Below, piece after piece: positions 63,929-64,000 of a stretch of DNA of 64,000 nucleotides (positions are counted from its first letter, which is position 1; each line of letters begins with the position of its first letter). The DNA is from an uncultured Olsenella sp. (lineage in GTDB: Bacteria > Actinomycetota > Coriobacteriia > Coriobacteriales > Atopobiaceae): positions 21,055-85,054 of the forward strand of contig CASEVE010000013.1 in assembly GCA_949291295.1 (NCBI GenBank), given 5' to 3'. Under the pieces are notes generated by a model. That model was not told the origin of the DNA. It saw nothing but the letters and a program-made list of their open reading frames with translations, and ran no database searches. A program made the position numbers and the translations under genes.

Positions 63929-64000
63929 GGGCCCTCCCCCTGCCGCGGCTCCGTGGGTCGGGCGACAATGGTCGTACCACCAACCGTGGCCGCGCGCCAC

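Overview
The window is high-GC (roughly 65 percent by eye) bacterial chromosome. The gene order clpC-disA-ispD-ispF-cysS-rlmB-NYN nuclease-(tRNAs, tuf)-rpmG-secE-nusG-rplK-rplA-rplJ-rplL-rpoB is the order classically seen in Gram-positive bacteria. High GC, a GlgC/GlgD pair, Veg, DivIC/FtsB, LPxTG-type anchoring and a TatA protein suggest an anaerobic actinobacterium of the class Coriobacteriia (Olsenella/Atopobium-like). That placement is an inference; no rRNA gene is present to confirm it.

Layout. 1-5750: the rpoB 5' part, the four ribosomal protein genes, nusG, secE, tRNA-Trp and rpmG, all leftward. 6097-7972: a frameshifted tuf and four tRNA genes. 8010-17927: NYN nuclease, rlmB, an accessory AlbA_2/Schlafen-like ATPase gene with its own iterons, cysS, ispF, ispD, disA and clpC. 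18035-20000: a nuclease-like gene between two copies of a repeat cluster. 20065-29158: an unusual lysS-HD fusion, greA, tatA, a spermidine-synthase-like protein, glycerate kinase, ispE, veg, a prolidase and nagB. 29432-33560: rdgB and rph separated by a decayed cell-wall-anchored GH2 glycosidase. 33790-43254: murE, a HAD phosphatase, a large repeat array, an iron alcohol dehydrogenase, two tandem paralogous helical-repeat genes, ppx, divIC and mazG. 43426-49853: an OatA-like acyltransferase, a GH3 remnant and mfd. 49953-51708: a second nuclease-like gene, again between duplicated repeat clusters of a different family. 51773-63477: a glycogen operon (glgB, broken glgP, glgC, glgD, glgA and a GH13-GH77 fusion), all leftward.

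The most unusual feature is the intergenic DNA. About ten unrelated families of palindromes or phased repeats fill the gaps. One family (36269-36892 and 63736-63915) has 25-bp units at an exact 42-bp period. Its later inverted copies lie 42, 53, 62 or 52 bp apart, all close to whole numbers of DNA helical turns. Two paralogous PD-(D/E)xK/DUF559-like genes (18354-19466 and 50386-51513) are each bracketed by near-identical direct duplications of a repeat cluster, and each has its own repeat family. This recurrent nuclease-plus-cognate-array architecture is the best candidate for an undescribed system here.

Four genes look broken: tuf (32-bp tandem duplication), glgP (small deletion and frameshift), the GH2 gene (lost catalytic core plus in-frame amber) and the GH3 gene (fragments). 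The tuf lesion is in a normally essential gene, so sequence or assembly error has to be considered there and perhaps at glgP.
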